A stretch of 64,000 bases of DNA, from NCBI GenBank assembly GCA_024734495.1, contig JALMQS010000030.1:10084378-10148377 (forward strand), read 5' to 3'. Below the pieces are notes generated by a model. That model was not told the DNA's origin and searched no databases. It saw only the letters and a program-made list of their open reading frames with translations. Below, one piece after another: positions 21,507-32,293 of this stretch. This DNA is from Forficula auricularia (lineage: Eukaryota; Arthropoda; Insecta; Dermaptera; Forficulidae). Made by a program: the position numbers and the translations under genes. Each line of letters opens with the position of its first letter. The stretch's first letter is position 1.

Positions 21507-21588
21507 TCGAGACGCTGCCCGCCAGGGCCACCAGCTCGGATGGCCGAGCGATGCCGGGCGTGCCGTAGGCACGCTGGTTACTGCTCGC
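21507..21588 (+). mobile_element. Helitron-like 3' GC hairpin module (copy 3)
   Basis: GAGACGCTGCCCGCCAGGG, then GGATGGCCGAGCGATGCC and the hairpin GGGCGTGCCGTAGGCACGCT, followed by CTGCTCGCATATAAA. The loop and lower stem have changed compared with the other copies while pairing is kept. Confidence 0.65.
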
Positions 21589-22370
21589 ATATAAATAAAT
21601 ATATATATAAATAAATATACAATTTTTTCTCGTTTAATAAGAGTAGATAGATATCAGTGGAGGTTGGTGACTTTTCAACTAGGGGATGCTGTCCAAAAAA
21701 GAACCCTTCATTTTTTGAGCCGGATATGCATTGTAAAATCTGCCCCGCGGCGATTTCTATTAGCGCGTTGGGGATCGTTTTGGTACCAAATAAAAATAAT
21801 TCAGCCAAATTTTCAGCTCTTAATCTTGAGTAGTTTTCGAGTTATTTGAAAAAACCTATTTTTTTTTTTTTTTAATAGTAAAATTAAAAATTAACAAATG
21901 GGGATTTTATTTCCAATACGTGCGAGTAAAAGGCATGAAACAACACTTTCGTTATGATTCCCAGTTAGAAAGCCGATTTTTAAGAAAAGAAATAAAAACA
22001 AAAATCATTTTTTTGAAAAGTGTCCCTCACCAAAGTTTGTCAGAAAATGCCTTTTATACTCCTTTATACTCAGGAATTTTTTCAATTTTTTTCAAGTGGT
22101 AGAACATTATGAAAAAAATTAAAATTATGTATTTCTAATTAAATTATTTCGTTACTTCCAAAATTTGTCAATTTTACAAAAAAGTTAGTTGATCTGTAAT
22201 AATCGGATTACCGAAATTGAAACCTTGTGGTAGCTAATCAGCTGGCCGCCTCCCCCCCCCCCTAGGAAAACTCCCTAACTACGTCATGGTCTGTTATTTA
22301 TTTTTCATGGTCAGATACCCCAAGGGACTGAAAACAGAAATAACAGATAAAATATTTATAAATTAAAAAA

Positions 22371-22410
22371 GACTGTTGATGAAGGTCAAACTTTCGAAAC
22401 GGTAGTCTCT
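22371..22410 (+). ncRNA. Hammerhead-like motif (set 2, copy a)
   Basis: TTGATGA, a short stem-loop AAGGTCAAACTTTC, then GAAAC-GGTA-GTC. The last part matches the hammerhead arrangement GAAA, a minimal stem III (AC/GT) and a GUC cleavage site. C3 is replaced by T in the CTGATGA box and stem I is weak. Reverse-strand relatives are at 23408, 29226 and 31829. Confidence 0.4.
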
Positions 22411-22439
22411 AACAAGATCTTAATTATTTATACATTATG

Positions 22440-22690
22440 AACGAGTGAGATTTAAACTATTTTTTATTTAAAAAACTATTCATTTTAGGTATAGGGAATA
22501 TTTAATATTGGATTTTTAGGTAGAATTCAAAAATACTAAAATTATACATAGGTACATAATAGATAATTAAGATCTAGACGAGTGAAATTTAAAATATTTT
22601 TTATTTTAAAAAACTATTCATTTTAGGTATAGGGAATATTAAATAAACTCCTATTGGATTTTTATGTAGAATTCAAAAATACTAAAATTT
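22440..22690 (+). repeat. Direct duplication, unit about 135 bp
   Basis: CTATTCATTTTAGGTATAGG and GTAGAATTCAAAAATACTAA occur at about 22478 and about 22613. Confidence 0.75.
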
Positions 22691-23188
22691 ATGCCATGTT
22701 CCATTTGAAAAAATTGAGTATTAACAAATTTTTTATTTTCAAAAATAAACAATTATTATGGCCATCCTGGATATAAAATTTGAATTTTTATGATTAAATA
22801 AGATTCTTTAATGTATCATTAAGAGTTCTATTTGATCAAATTAATTCTACAAACGATAGTTTAATTATTATTAATTTTTAAATATGAACGCTAAATTGGT
22901 AAATTTTACAAACTATCTAAAATAACTCAGAAATGATAAATTTTAGAAATCAAGTGCATTATAGAAAATCATCTTAGTTTTTAACACTTAATCTAATGAT
23001 GCAAAAATATTTGGGGAGCTCCATTGAAAATAAGAAAATTGATAGCGATTGCGGCAAAGCAGAAAGTGTCCAAAACTTGTTAATAATTTATTTAAAAAGA
23101 GCATATTCCCAAACATAAATATGTCAAAGTTCAAAATTTTCTCTCAACTCCTTCCATGAAAACTTTTAATGAACGAGTTCTGTGGAAC

Positions 23189-23220
<32 letters not shown>

Positions 23221-23229
23221 AGTAAATAT

Positions 23230-23378
23230 TTACTTGGATCAAGCAGAGGACAACCTCATTGATTTCTCTCATAAAATATTTAATAAAATTGAAGAGATTT
23301 TAATGCAGAGAATAGTAAATTTGTTGATTTTTAAGAGGAAATCAATGAGTGTCCTCTCCTTGATAAAAATAAACATAT
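23230..23378. mobile_element. Short MITE with AGAGGACAACCTC ends
   Basis: AAGCAGAGGACAACCTCATT and TGATTTCTCT at the left are mirrored by GAAATCAATGAGTGTCCTCT at the right. Length about 150 bp. It shares ends with 16845-17705. Confidence 0.6.
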
Positions 23379-23407
23379 ATACATATAATGTATATATATA
23401 ATTTTAT

Positions 23408-23453
23408 TGGTCAGACTTAAGTTTCGAAGGGTTGGATTTCGTCTTCAGTCTTC
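23408..23453 (-). ncRNA. Hammerhead-like motif (set 2, copy b)
   Basis: On the minus strand: CTGAAGA, a loop segment, CCCTTCGAAAC, TTAA, GTC. The GAAAC-NNNN-GTC part is intact and the first box is degenerate. Confidence 0.35.
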
Positions 23454-23708
23454 GAATATACATAGATATTTCCTAATACCAGTATTGGTTGAAAGGTGAA
23501 TGAACCAACTTCCCAACGAATCTTTATTCAATAATGTATTCATGTGTTCTCTCAAGAGGAAAAACAAATAAAATATTTAAAATAAAGAATTTAAAAATCA
23601 GCCTGAGTATTGGATTTATTTTATTTTATTATTTTTTTTTTTAATTGCTGATTCATATTTAGAAATGTTCGATACATGGAGAAAACTAATTTCCAGGCTC
23701 TCTATATG

Positions 23709-23884
23709 TTAATTAAATTAATCTTTAAGAAATTCAAAGATATTTTTATAAAGCGAAATTTTTGAGAATACTTAGCCAGACTACCGTTTTATTAGAACCA
23801 TTGAGGTCCAGCTGATTCTAAGTATTCTCAAAAATTTCGCTTTATAAAAATATCTTTGAATTTCTTAAAGATTAATTTAATTAA
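23709..23884. repeat. Perfect inverted repeat, 66-bp arms
   Basis: Left arm 23709-23774, right arm 23819-23884, with a 44-nt centre. I see no mismatch between the arms, so it is young or conserved by conversion. There is no ORF. Confidence 0.8.
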
Positions 23885-24387
23885 TTTGATAATTTCTATA
23901 TTTGTATAAATATACTAGAAAAACAAATTTATTTATAATTTGTTAAAAATTCCGTTTAGTAGATTTGCTCGCGAATCTACTCCGCGGAATTCTAAATTAA
24001 TCTCTATATGTTATTTCCTAGGAGTTGAGGTGGATATGTTTTTGCTCTGAAGAGGATCCGATCCATCCATTATTTTGAACTGGACTTTCTAATAATTTCT
24101 AATAGCTAAAATTTTTATTCAAAGTGCAATACAAATTGATTTTAGTTTTACAATAAGACTAATGAATTTCTATTTAAATTAAATTAATAGTTTATTATAT
24201 TTATTAATTTTTTATTACTAGGGCGGTTTTAACCTGAGTATTGAAAAAGTCTTCACCTTTTCTGCGAATTATCATTTTAGGGAAGGTCGAGTTTTTAATG
24301 GGATCAAAAATAAAAAATATTTTTTTATCATGGTAAGTGAGGTATCCGTGAAAAGATCCCTTTAAGAAAAATTAAATTAAATTTTCT

Positions 24388-24632
24388 TAACTTTTAAGGA
24401 GTTCGGTGTTGGTTCTAGGTGAAACATTTTAATATAATAATAAAACTTGAGTAAGATACGAGGTAGGTTTCACAAATTGTTACTTGTAAAACTATTTTTC
24501 CAATATATAATCAGTTTTCTTAGACTCCTGATGATGGGCTAACCCCGAAATATATTAAATTCAAAACTCAATTTTGTTTTATTTCTTTTTTTGTGAAACC
24601 TACCTCGTATCTTACTCAAGTTTTATTATTAA
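24388..24632. mobile_element. Family E element with hammerhead-like core
   Basis: GGTGTTGGTTCTAGGTGAAA, TTGAGTAAGATACGAGG and GGTTTCACAAATTG at the left are mirrored by GTGAAACCTACCTCGTATC on the right. Between them 24528-24550 reads CTGATGA-TGGG-CTAA-CCCC-GAAA, followed by TATATT. AATATA, complementary to that last block, lies upstream (24504). Confidence 0.65.
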
Positions 24633-24644
24633 ATTTTCTTAATT

Positions 24645-24819
24645 TTAAAATAACGACGTGATTCTCAATTCGGCCATTTCTAAGTGGTTTTTGTATCTGT
24701 CGGGATTAAAAGTATGAAAAAATTCACAAATTCACTCATTCTCTCCTTATCAACGTCGAATAAGAATCAATTTGATATCTCAAATATTTTGAAAATATAA
24801 ACAATATGCGTGCCGGACT
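24645..24819. repeat. Repeat family O, copy 2
   Basis: TTCGGCCATTTCTAAGTGG, TTCACTCATTCTCTCC and ATCTCAAATATTTTGAAAAT correspond to 13.38-13.52 kb. It is interrupted on its right by the hAT MITE. Confidence 0.5.
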
Positions 24820-25201
24820 CAAGGGCGGATCCAGGAATTTTTTATGGGGGGGGGGGGGGGGGAGAATGTATATAAGGTGTCCGATGTATGTAAGATCTAC
24901 TTTTTATCTCGAAAGTGTGACGCGATCGAATTGTCCAAGCGGGGGGGGGGGGGGGTCAGAGACCCACACACACACACACATAGAACTTTATTTTCAATTA
25001 AAAAAACATTTTTTTTACAAATTTCATATCTCATATTTTAAGTTCATTAAAATAAAATTAAAAAAAAAATTGTTATAAATTCCCTGTCGATTTGGCCGCC
25101 GTTTTTTGGCCTCTGCGTGCGACGCACGTGTTGCACTCCCGCCAGGCACGGGTCTGTATGGGGGGGGGGCGCCCCTCCGCCCCTCCCTGGATCCGCCCTT
25201 G
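24820..25201. mobile_element. hAT MITE with 8-bp target duplication
   Basis: Terminal repeats are CAAGGGCGGATCCAGG and its complement ending CCGCCCTTG. Flanks are GCCGGACT (24812-24819) and GTCGGACT (25202-25209), an 8-bp duplication with one change. It contains two long G-tracts and a CA repeat. It is non-coding. The frames at 24806-25078 and 25047-25268 are by-products of these tracts. Confidence 0.85.
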
Positions 25202-25668
25202 GTCGGACTCGCACTTGGCGACTTATTACATTTAGTGAAATCGTAAAAAGCAAATTGTTTGGAGACAAGAAATTCTCTTAAAGAAGCGGATCGTTTTTTA
25301 TATTTTTACTTTCCTATATCAATTAAGTAAAATATATTATTAAAAAATAACAAAATATTTAAATATAGGTAGGAAATGATAGAAATAAAATTTCCTTATT
25401 ATTTAATGTAGTTGAATCACCAAATGCATTTTCTTAGGATTTTTTTGAAATTTAGACAGATTATTATTTAAATACTTTTGCATCGATTGGTGGAAAAACG
25501 AAATTTATGAACAATATAGTTCCGGAGATATTAAATTTCAAAGATAGAGTTTTTCTGAATCTTATATACATTGCACTATACGGGATATCGGAAAGTTTAC
25601 ATACATATTTAATTATAATTAAGAAACTCTTCTTACTATTATAATAAAAAATTTTAAGAAAAAATAAA

Positions 25669-26392
25669 AACCGACTTCAAAAAATTAAGTGCAACAAATG
25701 AAATCCACTAAAAGGTATAAAATAATTATTATCTTATTTAGTTACAACTAAACGACGAAATATTAACACGAAATTACTTTTTAAAGTCGGTGCCAAACAA
25801 ACTATACCTATAAGCGAGCGTACCCGCCAAACGTACTAAGTAAGATCTGTCGAGTGCGATTCATAAAAGGTATATGTTTGGCACCAACTTCAAAAAGTAA
25901 TTTCGTGTTAATATTTCGTCGTTTAGTTGTAACTAAATAAGATAATAATTATTTTATACCTTTTAGTGGATTTCATTTGTTGCACTTAATTTTTTGAAGT
26001 CGGTTTTTATTTTTTTCTTAAAAATTTTTATTTTTCTCTTTTAGTGATGTTATTAATAGTGATTATATCATCAGAACTTGACCAAATTAATATGACACCA
26101 TCCCTAAGACACCCCTTTCGGATAAAAAAAGAACCATCGAAATCGGTTCATAAACAAAGAGGTTAGGTCTAAACAAACCTAAACAAACCTAATAAAAAAG
26201 GTCTAATACCTATGGAAAAAAATCGAAAAAAAAATGGGACCAATCGGAAGCTAGACTGGACCCAATGCAAAAAAAATTTTCAAAATCGGTTGACAATTGG
26301 CGGAGATATGAGGTAACATAGGCACAAAAAAAAAAAAAAAAAAAAAAAAATTCAATCGAATAGAGAACCTCCTCCTTTTTTGAAGTCGGTTA
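25669..26392. mobile_element. Family J element, CCGACTTCAAAA ends
   Basis: Ends are AACCGACTTCAAAAAA and its complement TTTTTTGAAGTCGGTT. The left half is a fold-back of about 145 bp per arm (25669-25808 and 25866-26020). The intact family I copy at 30210-30240 lacks the element. Non-coding; there is an internal A-tract near 26326-26350. Confidence 0.8.
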
Positions 26393-26432
26393 AAAAACTA
26401 AACCAACAATAAAGAATAACTAATACATTTTT

Positions 26433-27128
26433 ACTTTATCCAATGCGAAGCATGGGAGAAAGTATTGGAATCGCTCTCGCGGCAAGCGCGACTTCAAAGG
26501 GTCCTCAGGTAAAGACTACGGAACCCATAGACTCAATTAAGGTCACAAATTGAAGTATTCAATGAGATTGAATTTTAGCACGTGACGGTTTTGCCAAAAA
26601 TTACCTGGAATCTCGTCGAGAGGCCAAAAAGTGCCATTTTTTTTTGGAAGTGCGTGGGGATGGATGGATGGATGGATGTATGTGTGTTATCGTTTTTTTC
26701 GTACACGATTTTTTCCACACCTTTGCACCGATTGAAATGAAATTGAAAACCTACCATTGGTTTAACAAAATGAAGCGCTGATTAGTTTTTGGTACATATC
26801 GGCCCACAAACATTAGTACTTTATTCCAGTACTTTTTTAGTTTTTTCTAAATATCTTGAAAATTACTTGACAAATTTTAATGAAATTTAATATGCTAATT
26901 AAGGACCTTAGGCACCACTAAAAATGTTAAATAAAGTTTTTAGTAAAAGTATATTTTAAAGTACTTTACTCTAGAGTAAGATAGTACTTTTTTTAAATTC
27001 CTTATTATTTTATTTTAAACATGGACCGCAAATAGCCAGTGATACCTGATTAATAATAAAGGAATAAACATATTGATATTTCAAATGACTTTGGATAAAG
27101 TTTAGCAACGATCCGTTGCAGTTTATTT
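26433..27128 (+). mobile_element. Family H element, copy 2, with extra right block
   Basis: CTTTATCCAATGCGAAGCAT to ACTTTACTCTAGAGTAAGAT, then a further block ending CAACGATCCGTTGCAGTTTA. The same right block occurs at 7650-7725 (reverse), 31275-31340 and 51660-51765. A GGAT/GTAT repeat sits at 26656-26690. Confidence 0.75.
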
Positions 27129-27610
27129 AAGATAATTTTCATTTATAGTTATAACACAGTTTCTGAAATAATAATTTATAAATAATGAAAAATTTATCTC
27201 ATCCAAGTAGGGAGGGATTACACTAAAAACAAACTGGCAACAACGCATTTATTTTACCTAAAAAGTGTACTAAAGTGGGTTAACTTTAGTACACTTTTTT
27301 TGACGTTTTTTCTGTTCAGCCATTGCCGCAACAGCTTTCAATCGCTTATTAAGAACTTTTTGTTTTATAAATCTTCCTTTATAATGTAATTTATCTAACA
27401 TTTCTATGATAAAATATATACATGCTCGGACAGTGTTGCTAGATTTTTCAAACGAACAGTAGTTGTACGGGATTGGCTAGTTGTGGTACATAAACAGCAA
27501 AAAGTTTTGGGCTTATGAATTTTGAACCCTTATTGTCTGTACTATATAATCTAGCATTAACTTTTTTCCTACTATTGTCGCGATGCAACTACCTTAAATA
27601 TTTAATATAA

Positions 27611-28440
27611 ATATTTATTATTTGATTAAAAGATTAAAACTTCGTTTGGTAGCCAGAGTAGTGAATTTGCTCAAAAATTTCATTTTTTCTTTGATTTACT
27701 GTAATTTATTTTTAAAAATGTCTAAAACAGTGAAAGTATTATTTTATATCTGGATTCAGAGAGCAACTAAAAAACTCAAGAATGAGAGATCTTAAAACTT
27801 TGTTCGGATGTTGAAATATTTTTATTCCGAAAAAGAAGAACTGAGGCTGGACTTTCTTTCTTGAGAACTTAAGATTGAAAATACAGACAATTCGAAAAAA
27901 ATGGTATGTTTATATGAAGAGCCCTCGGACGGGACGGTTGCAGCTCACTAACTGAAATCCGGCTCAAGATTTTGGCTTTGAGCTCTGCTCTTTTCTGGCA
28001 ACTTCCAAAATTCTCGCTCAACTTATACACAGGTAAGAATAACGACAAATTACCGATATTTAATAGACTTTTGGTGGTCACATTGAAGAATTCTAAATTT
28101 AGCTGGTGGTAGAATTTTCTTATGGGGTTGAAAAATTCTCAAGAGCGAAGTTCTTTGAATTACAAATCGTCGCCAAATTTTAAATTTTCATAGCAATTTT
28201 TCCATTTGTTGTACCCGTAAAAAAAAATAAAGATAAACTTGATTATTATAATTTGTATTTAAGTCATGGGCAATAACCTTCAATCCCCTCCACCGTTCAA
28301 CTGGACACGGTTCAATACAAGTAGGTACCTATAAAATAACAATATTGTATGATTTTTGAAATTAAAAATTAAATCAATGTGGGTGTCCTCTGTTTGGTAC
28401 AAAAAAAACATTAATCTAAGTCTAAATTAATATTTATATA
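27611..28440. other. Unrecognised stretch
   Basis: A 70-codon open frame (27869-28081 minus) has no domain I know. GTGTCCTCTGTTTGGT at about 28383 matches the AGAGGACA element ends. Nothing else. Confidence 0.4.
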
Positions 28441-28445
28441 TATAC

Positions 28446-29212
28446 TAGGGCGCTCCTTATTTTGAATATTTACGCGGACAGGGGCTCATATGGTTCTAAA
28501 TAAATAAAAAAAATATCCCCCAAGTTTCAAGTCTGTATCTCAATTTTAACCTAGTGCACACAGCGATTAAGTTTCCCATCTAAATAACATGGGGTTTTTG
28601 GCATTGAACGATCAATTTTTTATTCCGGCCAAAATAATGTTTCAAAAAATTTGAAACTCTGTAGACTTTTTTTTTTTTTTTTTATTTCACAAAGTATACA
28701 AACATAGGACCTTAGGTTCCACCTAGTGTTTATACATAATTTAACAATAATATTTTACAATGTTGGCAAAAGATTTCACAGATACACAAATTTTGACTTT
28801 TATCCTTATAATAGTAGATATCCCTCAGAATTTTTACAGATTTTTAGCTATTATAATTTTGGAGTCTATAACTTACTAATTCTAAGATATAGCAGTATTT
28901 TATCTAGATGTAACTCCATAATTATAATAGGTAAAAATCTGTAAAATTTCTGAAGGATTGCTACTATTATAAGGATAAAGTCTACAGAGTTTCAAATTTT
29001 TTGAAACATTATTTTGGCCGGAATGAAAATTGATCGTTCAATGCCAAAAACTCCATGTTGTTTAGATGGGAAACTTAATCGCTGTGTAGCACTAGGTTAA
29101 AATTGAGATAGAGACTTGAAACTTGGGAGATGGTTTTTTTTTATATATTTCTAACCATATGAGCCCCTGTCCGCGTAAATATTCGAAAATATCCAAAATA
29201 AGGAGCACCCTG
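28446..29212. mobile_element. Palindromic MITE (family P), copy 1
   Basis: TAGGGCGCTCCTTATTTTG at the left and its complement at the right. Long arms (GGGGCTCATATGGTT, GATGGGAAACTTAATCGC) pair through much of the element. The copy at 34675-36044 has the same arms. It is flanked by TA. No ORF is conserved between the copies. Confidence 0.75.
28670..28794 (-). mobile_element. 125-bp truncated retroposon in family P copy 1
   Basis: A T-tract followed by 105 nt is absent at the same point of family P copy 2 (34917). GACTTT flanks both sides (28664-28669, 28795-28800). This looks like the poly-A end of a severely 5'-truncated retroelement inserted in reverse. Confidence 0.75.
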
Positions 29213-29225
29213 ATATATACTTTTA

Positions 29226-29270
29226 TTTGGCAGAGACTATAGTTTCGAAAGCTTGACCTTCATCTGCAGT
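29226..29270 (-). ncRNA. Hammerhead-like motif (set 2, copy c)
   Basis: On the minus strand: GCAGA, TGAAGG, TCAAG, CTTTC, GAAAC, TATA, GTC, TCTGC. GCAGA/TCTGC would form stem I, AC/GT stem III with a TATA loop, and GTC is a canonical cleavage site. The CTGATGA box has lost its first bases. Confidence 0.45.
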
Positions 29271-30004
29271 ATATTTAAATATAAATATTTGATTTGTTCT
29301 GTTTCAAGGGTACAAATACCCGAATAGATGCAAATTAGTTTGAGGTCTTTTTAAAACATAATAAGCATAGATTATTGTAATTATTATTTTGGAGTTGAGT
29401 AACGAGATATATGACCCTTTACTAGCCCCTCTCAGTCTAGTCCAGGCTTTCACTTGTATGCTTTTATGTTATTAAATTTAAAACCATTATATGATAAAAC
29501 TGAAAGGTCATTGATAACGAATATATCAAACTATTTTTAGATATAGTGATAGTATAATAATAAAACTGAATATGCATATTTTAATACTTTTTAGATAAAA
29601 TTATCAAGGTGTATATAATAATTTCTTATGGTGTGGTGAATATTTAGGAGTAAACGATTAATATAATTAAGGTAAGTATATGAATTAAAAATGAAGGAAG
29701 AAGGGAAAACTTTGTCAAGCATTGGTATGCTGTTTTATGCCTATGTTATGAAATAGCTTTAAAATATCAATAAAATCAATGAAAAAATTCTGTTTTCTGA
29801 ATTTTTTGACCTGGAATGACTGAAACTAGAGAACCCCAAAAATACTAATCAGTTCTCTACTTTGAAAATACAAACATTTTGGTACAAGAACGAACTTTCT
29901 ACAACTTTCCGTTCTTGGATTATCGTGGATATCGAAATCCAGACACACAACACTCACAAAAGAAATCCTGGTTGAAAATGATTTTTCCCCGCGTTTTAGA
30001 AATG

Positions 30005-30715
30005 TTTAAGATAGTTGTTTCACCATATGAGTTTTCTTAGGATTTTTTTGAAATTTAGATAGATTATTATTTAAATACTTCTGCATCGATTGGTTCCGGA
30101 TATATTAAATTCCAAAGATAGAGATTTTCAGACTCTTATACATTGAAATTTACGGGTTATCGGAAAGTTTACATACATATTTAATTATAATTAAGAAACT
30201 CTTCTAAACATTGTTATACAAAACTAAAAAACTAAACCAACATTAAACAATAACTAATACATTTTTTAAGAAAATTTTAATTCATAGTTACAACCCAATT
30301 TCTGAGATAATAATTAATAAATAATGAAAAATGTATAATGAAAAACTTACACTAAAAACAAGCTGGCAACAGCGCATTTATTTAACCTAAAAAGTGGGTT
30401 AACTTTAGTGCTTTTTTGACGTTTTTTCGCTTCAACCATTGTCGCAACCGCTTTCAATCGCTTATTAAGAACTTTTTGTTTTATAAATCTCCCTTTATAA
30501 TGTAATTTATCTGAAATTTTTATGATAAAATATATACAAGCTCGGACAGTGTTGCCAGATTTGTCAAACGAGCACGGGATTGGCTAGTAATGGTAGATAA
30601 ACAGCAAACAGTTTTGGGCTTGTGAATTATGAATAGTTATTGTCTGTTCTATATACTCTAGCATTAACTTTTAGCTAGTTTTGTCGCAAAACAACTACCT
30701 TAATCCCAATGAGTA
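30005..30715 (+). mobile_element. Family I element, copy 3 (uninterrupted)
   Basis: It runs from TTTCACCATATGAGTTTTC to GCAAAACAACTACCTTAA without the J and H insertions of copy 2, and so gives both empty sites. Confidence 0.8.
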
Positions 30716-30730
30716 AAGAGGTTGTTTTTT

Positions 30731-31340
30731 ACTTTATCCAATGCGAAGCATGGGAGAAAGTATTGGAATCGCTCTCGCGGCAAGCGCGACTTCAAAGGGT
30801 CCTCAGGTAAAGACTACGGAACCCATGGACTCAATTAAGGTCACAAATTGAAGTATTCAATGAGATTGAATTTTAGCACGTGACGGTTTTGCCAAAAATT
30901 ACCTGGGATCTCGCCGAGAGGCCAAAAAGTGCCATTTTTTTTGGAAGTGCGTGCGGATGTATGTATGTATGTATGTGTGTGTGTGTTATCGTTTTTTTCG
31001 TCCACGAATTTTTCCACACCGTTGCACCGAATGAATTGAAATTGAAAACCTACCAGTATTTTAACAAAATGAAGCGCTGATTAGTTTTTGGTACATATCG
31101 GTCCACAAACATTAGGACTTTATTTCATTACTTTTTTAGTTTTTTCTAATATCTTGAAAATGACTTAACCAATTTTGATGAAATTTAATATCCTAATTAA
31201 GTATCTTGGGAACCACAAAAAAGGTTAAATAAAGTTTTTAGTAAAATTATATTTTAAAGTACTTTACTCTAGAACATATTAATATTTCAAATGAATTTGG
31301 ATAAAGTTTAGCAACGATCGGTTGCAGTTTATTTTGCTTG
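30731..31340 (+). mobile_element. Family H element, copy 3
   Basis: CTTTATCCAATGCGAAGCAT onward, nearly identical to copy 2 for about 550 nt. A TGTA/TGTG microsatellite is at 30957-30986. The right block (CAACGATCGGTTGCAGTTTA) follows after a short deletion. Confidence 0.8.
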
Positions 31341-31828
31341 AATTGACTACTAGAGCCGCCCGGCAGGAATGCTTCTCCTGCCCTCCGGACGTATCGAGTA
31401 TGAATGCTTTTTAAAAACAATCTAGAAATAAAATATTTATTTTTCATATCCACCTTGGATTATATTAAAATATAGTTTAATATTCTTCAATTTTGATATA
31501 TTCTTATCGATAGAGCTTTTTAATCAAATGCTAAAAAAATTCCGTTTTGAGATAAATGGCCATTCATTTTCGAATGAATATAACTTCAGGGTTTTGGAGA
31601 CCTTGAAAAGAGGTTTATGACGCACGAATTCAACCAAAGTGAATCAGATATTAATAGGCTAGAAAATAACACCAAATTATTATTCCTTAATCTAGGATTG
31701 TCATTAATCTATGAAAATTGCTCTCTCTTTTTAAATAATAATTAGAAAACAATAAGAAAGTTATATGGAATAAATTAATGATTGTGTCTCTCTCAGTTGA
31801 ATAAAAATATTTTTTTCGTTTCATTTAA

Positions 31829-31875
31829 TTGACACTATAATTTCGAAGGTCTTGTCCTTATCTTCATTCTATTAT
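31829..31875 (-). ncRNA. Hammerhead-like motif (set 2, copy d)
   Basis: Minus strand: GAAGATAAGG, ACAAGA, CCTTC, GAAAT, TATA, GTGTC. AAGG/CCTT gives a clean stem II. The stem III and cleavage-site region carries one or two changes. Confidence 0.35.
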
Positions 31876-32293
31876 ATTATAAATATTTCACATCGATATT
31901 TAATAGAATCCTTTAGTGTTTAGTGTCGTCACATTGATTTTCCTTCTATTATAAAGTGAATGAAAGTAGTTCATTGAATACAAGACCTTCGCAACTATAG
32001 ACTCAAATAAAGAACATATTTTATTAAACAAAAGATACAATATCTAATATATTCAAACTCACGTTTCGTCAATTGTTATTTTTTTTCAATACTTCACTTA
32101 TTTTATAAAACTTGAACTAAGTCCACGACAAGGCAGACATTTCCATTATAAAATCTATTTCTTCATTCTCTCCTTATCAACGATATATAAAAGTCATTTT
32201 TTTGAAAACATAATTATTTTTCTGTTGTTTTTCGTCTCCTGGGCGAGTCAAAGTACTGAATTTACGGAGCGACAGATCATTCAGCTAGTAATC

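Larger units (their letters stand above)
25400..27610 (+). mobile_element. Family I element, copy 2, interrupted twice
   Basis: Segments 25400-25668, 26393-26432 and 27129-27610 together match the intact copy at 30005-30715. The breaks are filled by family J (25669-26392) and a family H block (26433-27128). Confidence 0.8.

Noticed and set aside
21655..22297. hAT MITE starting CAGTGGAGGTTGGTGAC
   Set aside because: The proposed right end (AACTACGTCATG) matches only partly and no 8-bp duplication is visible.
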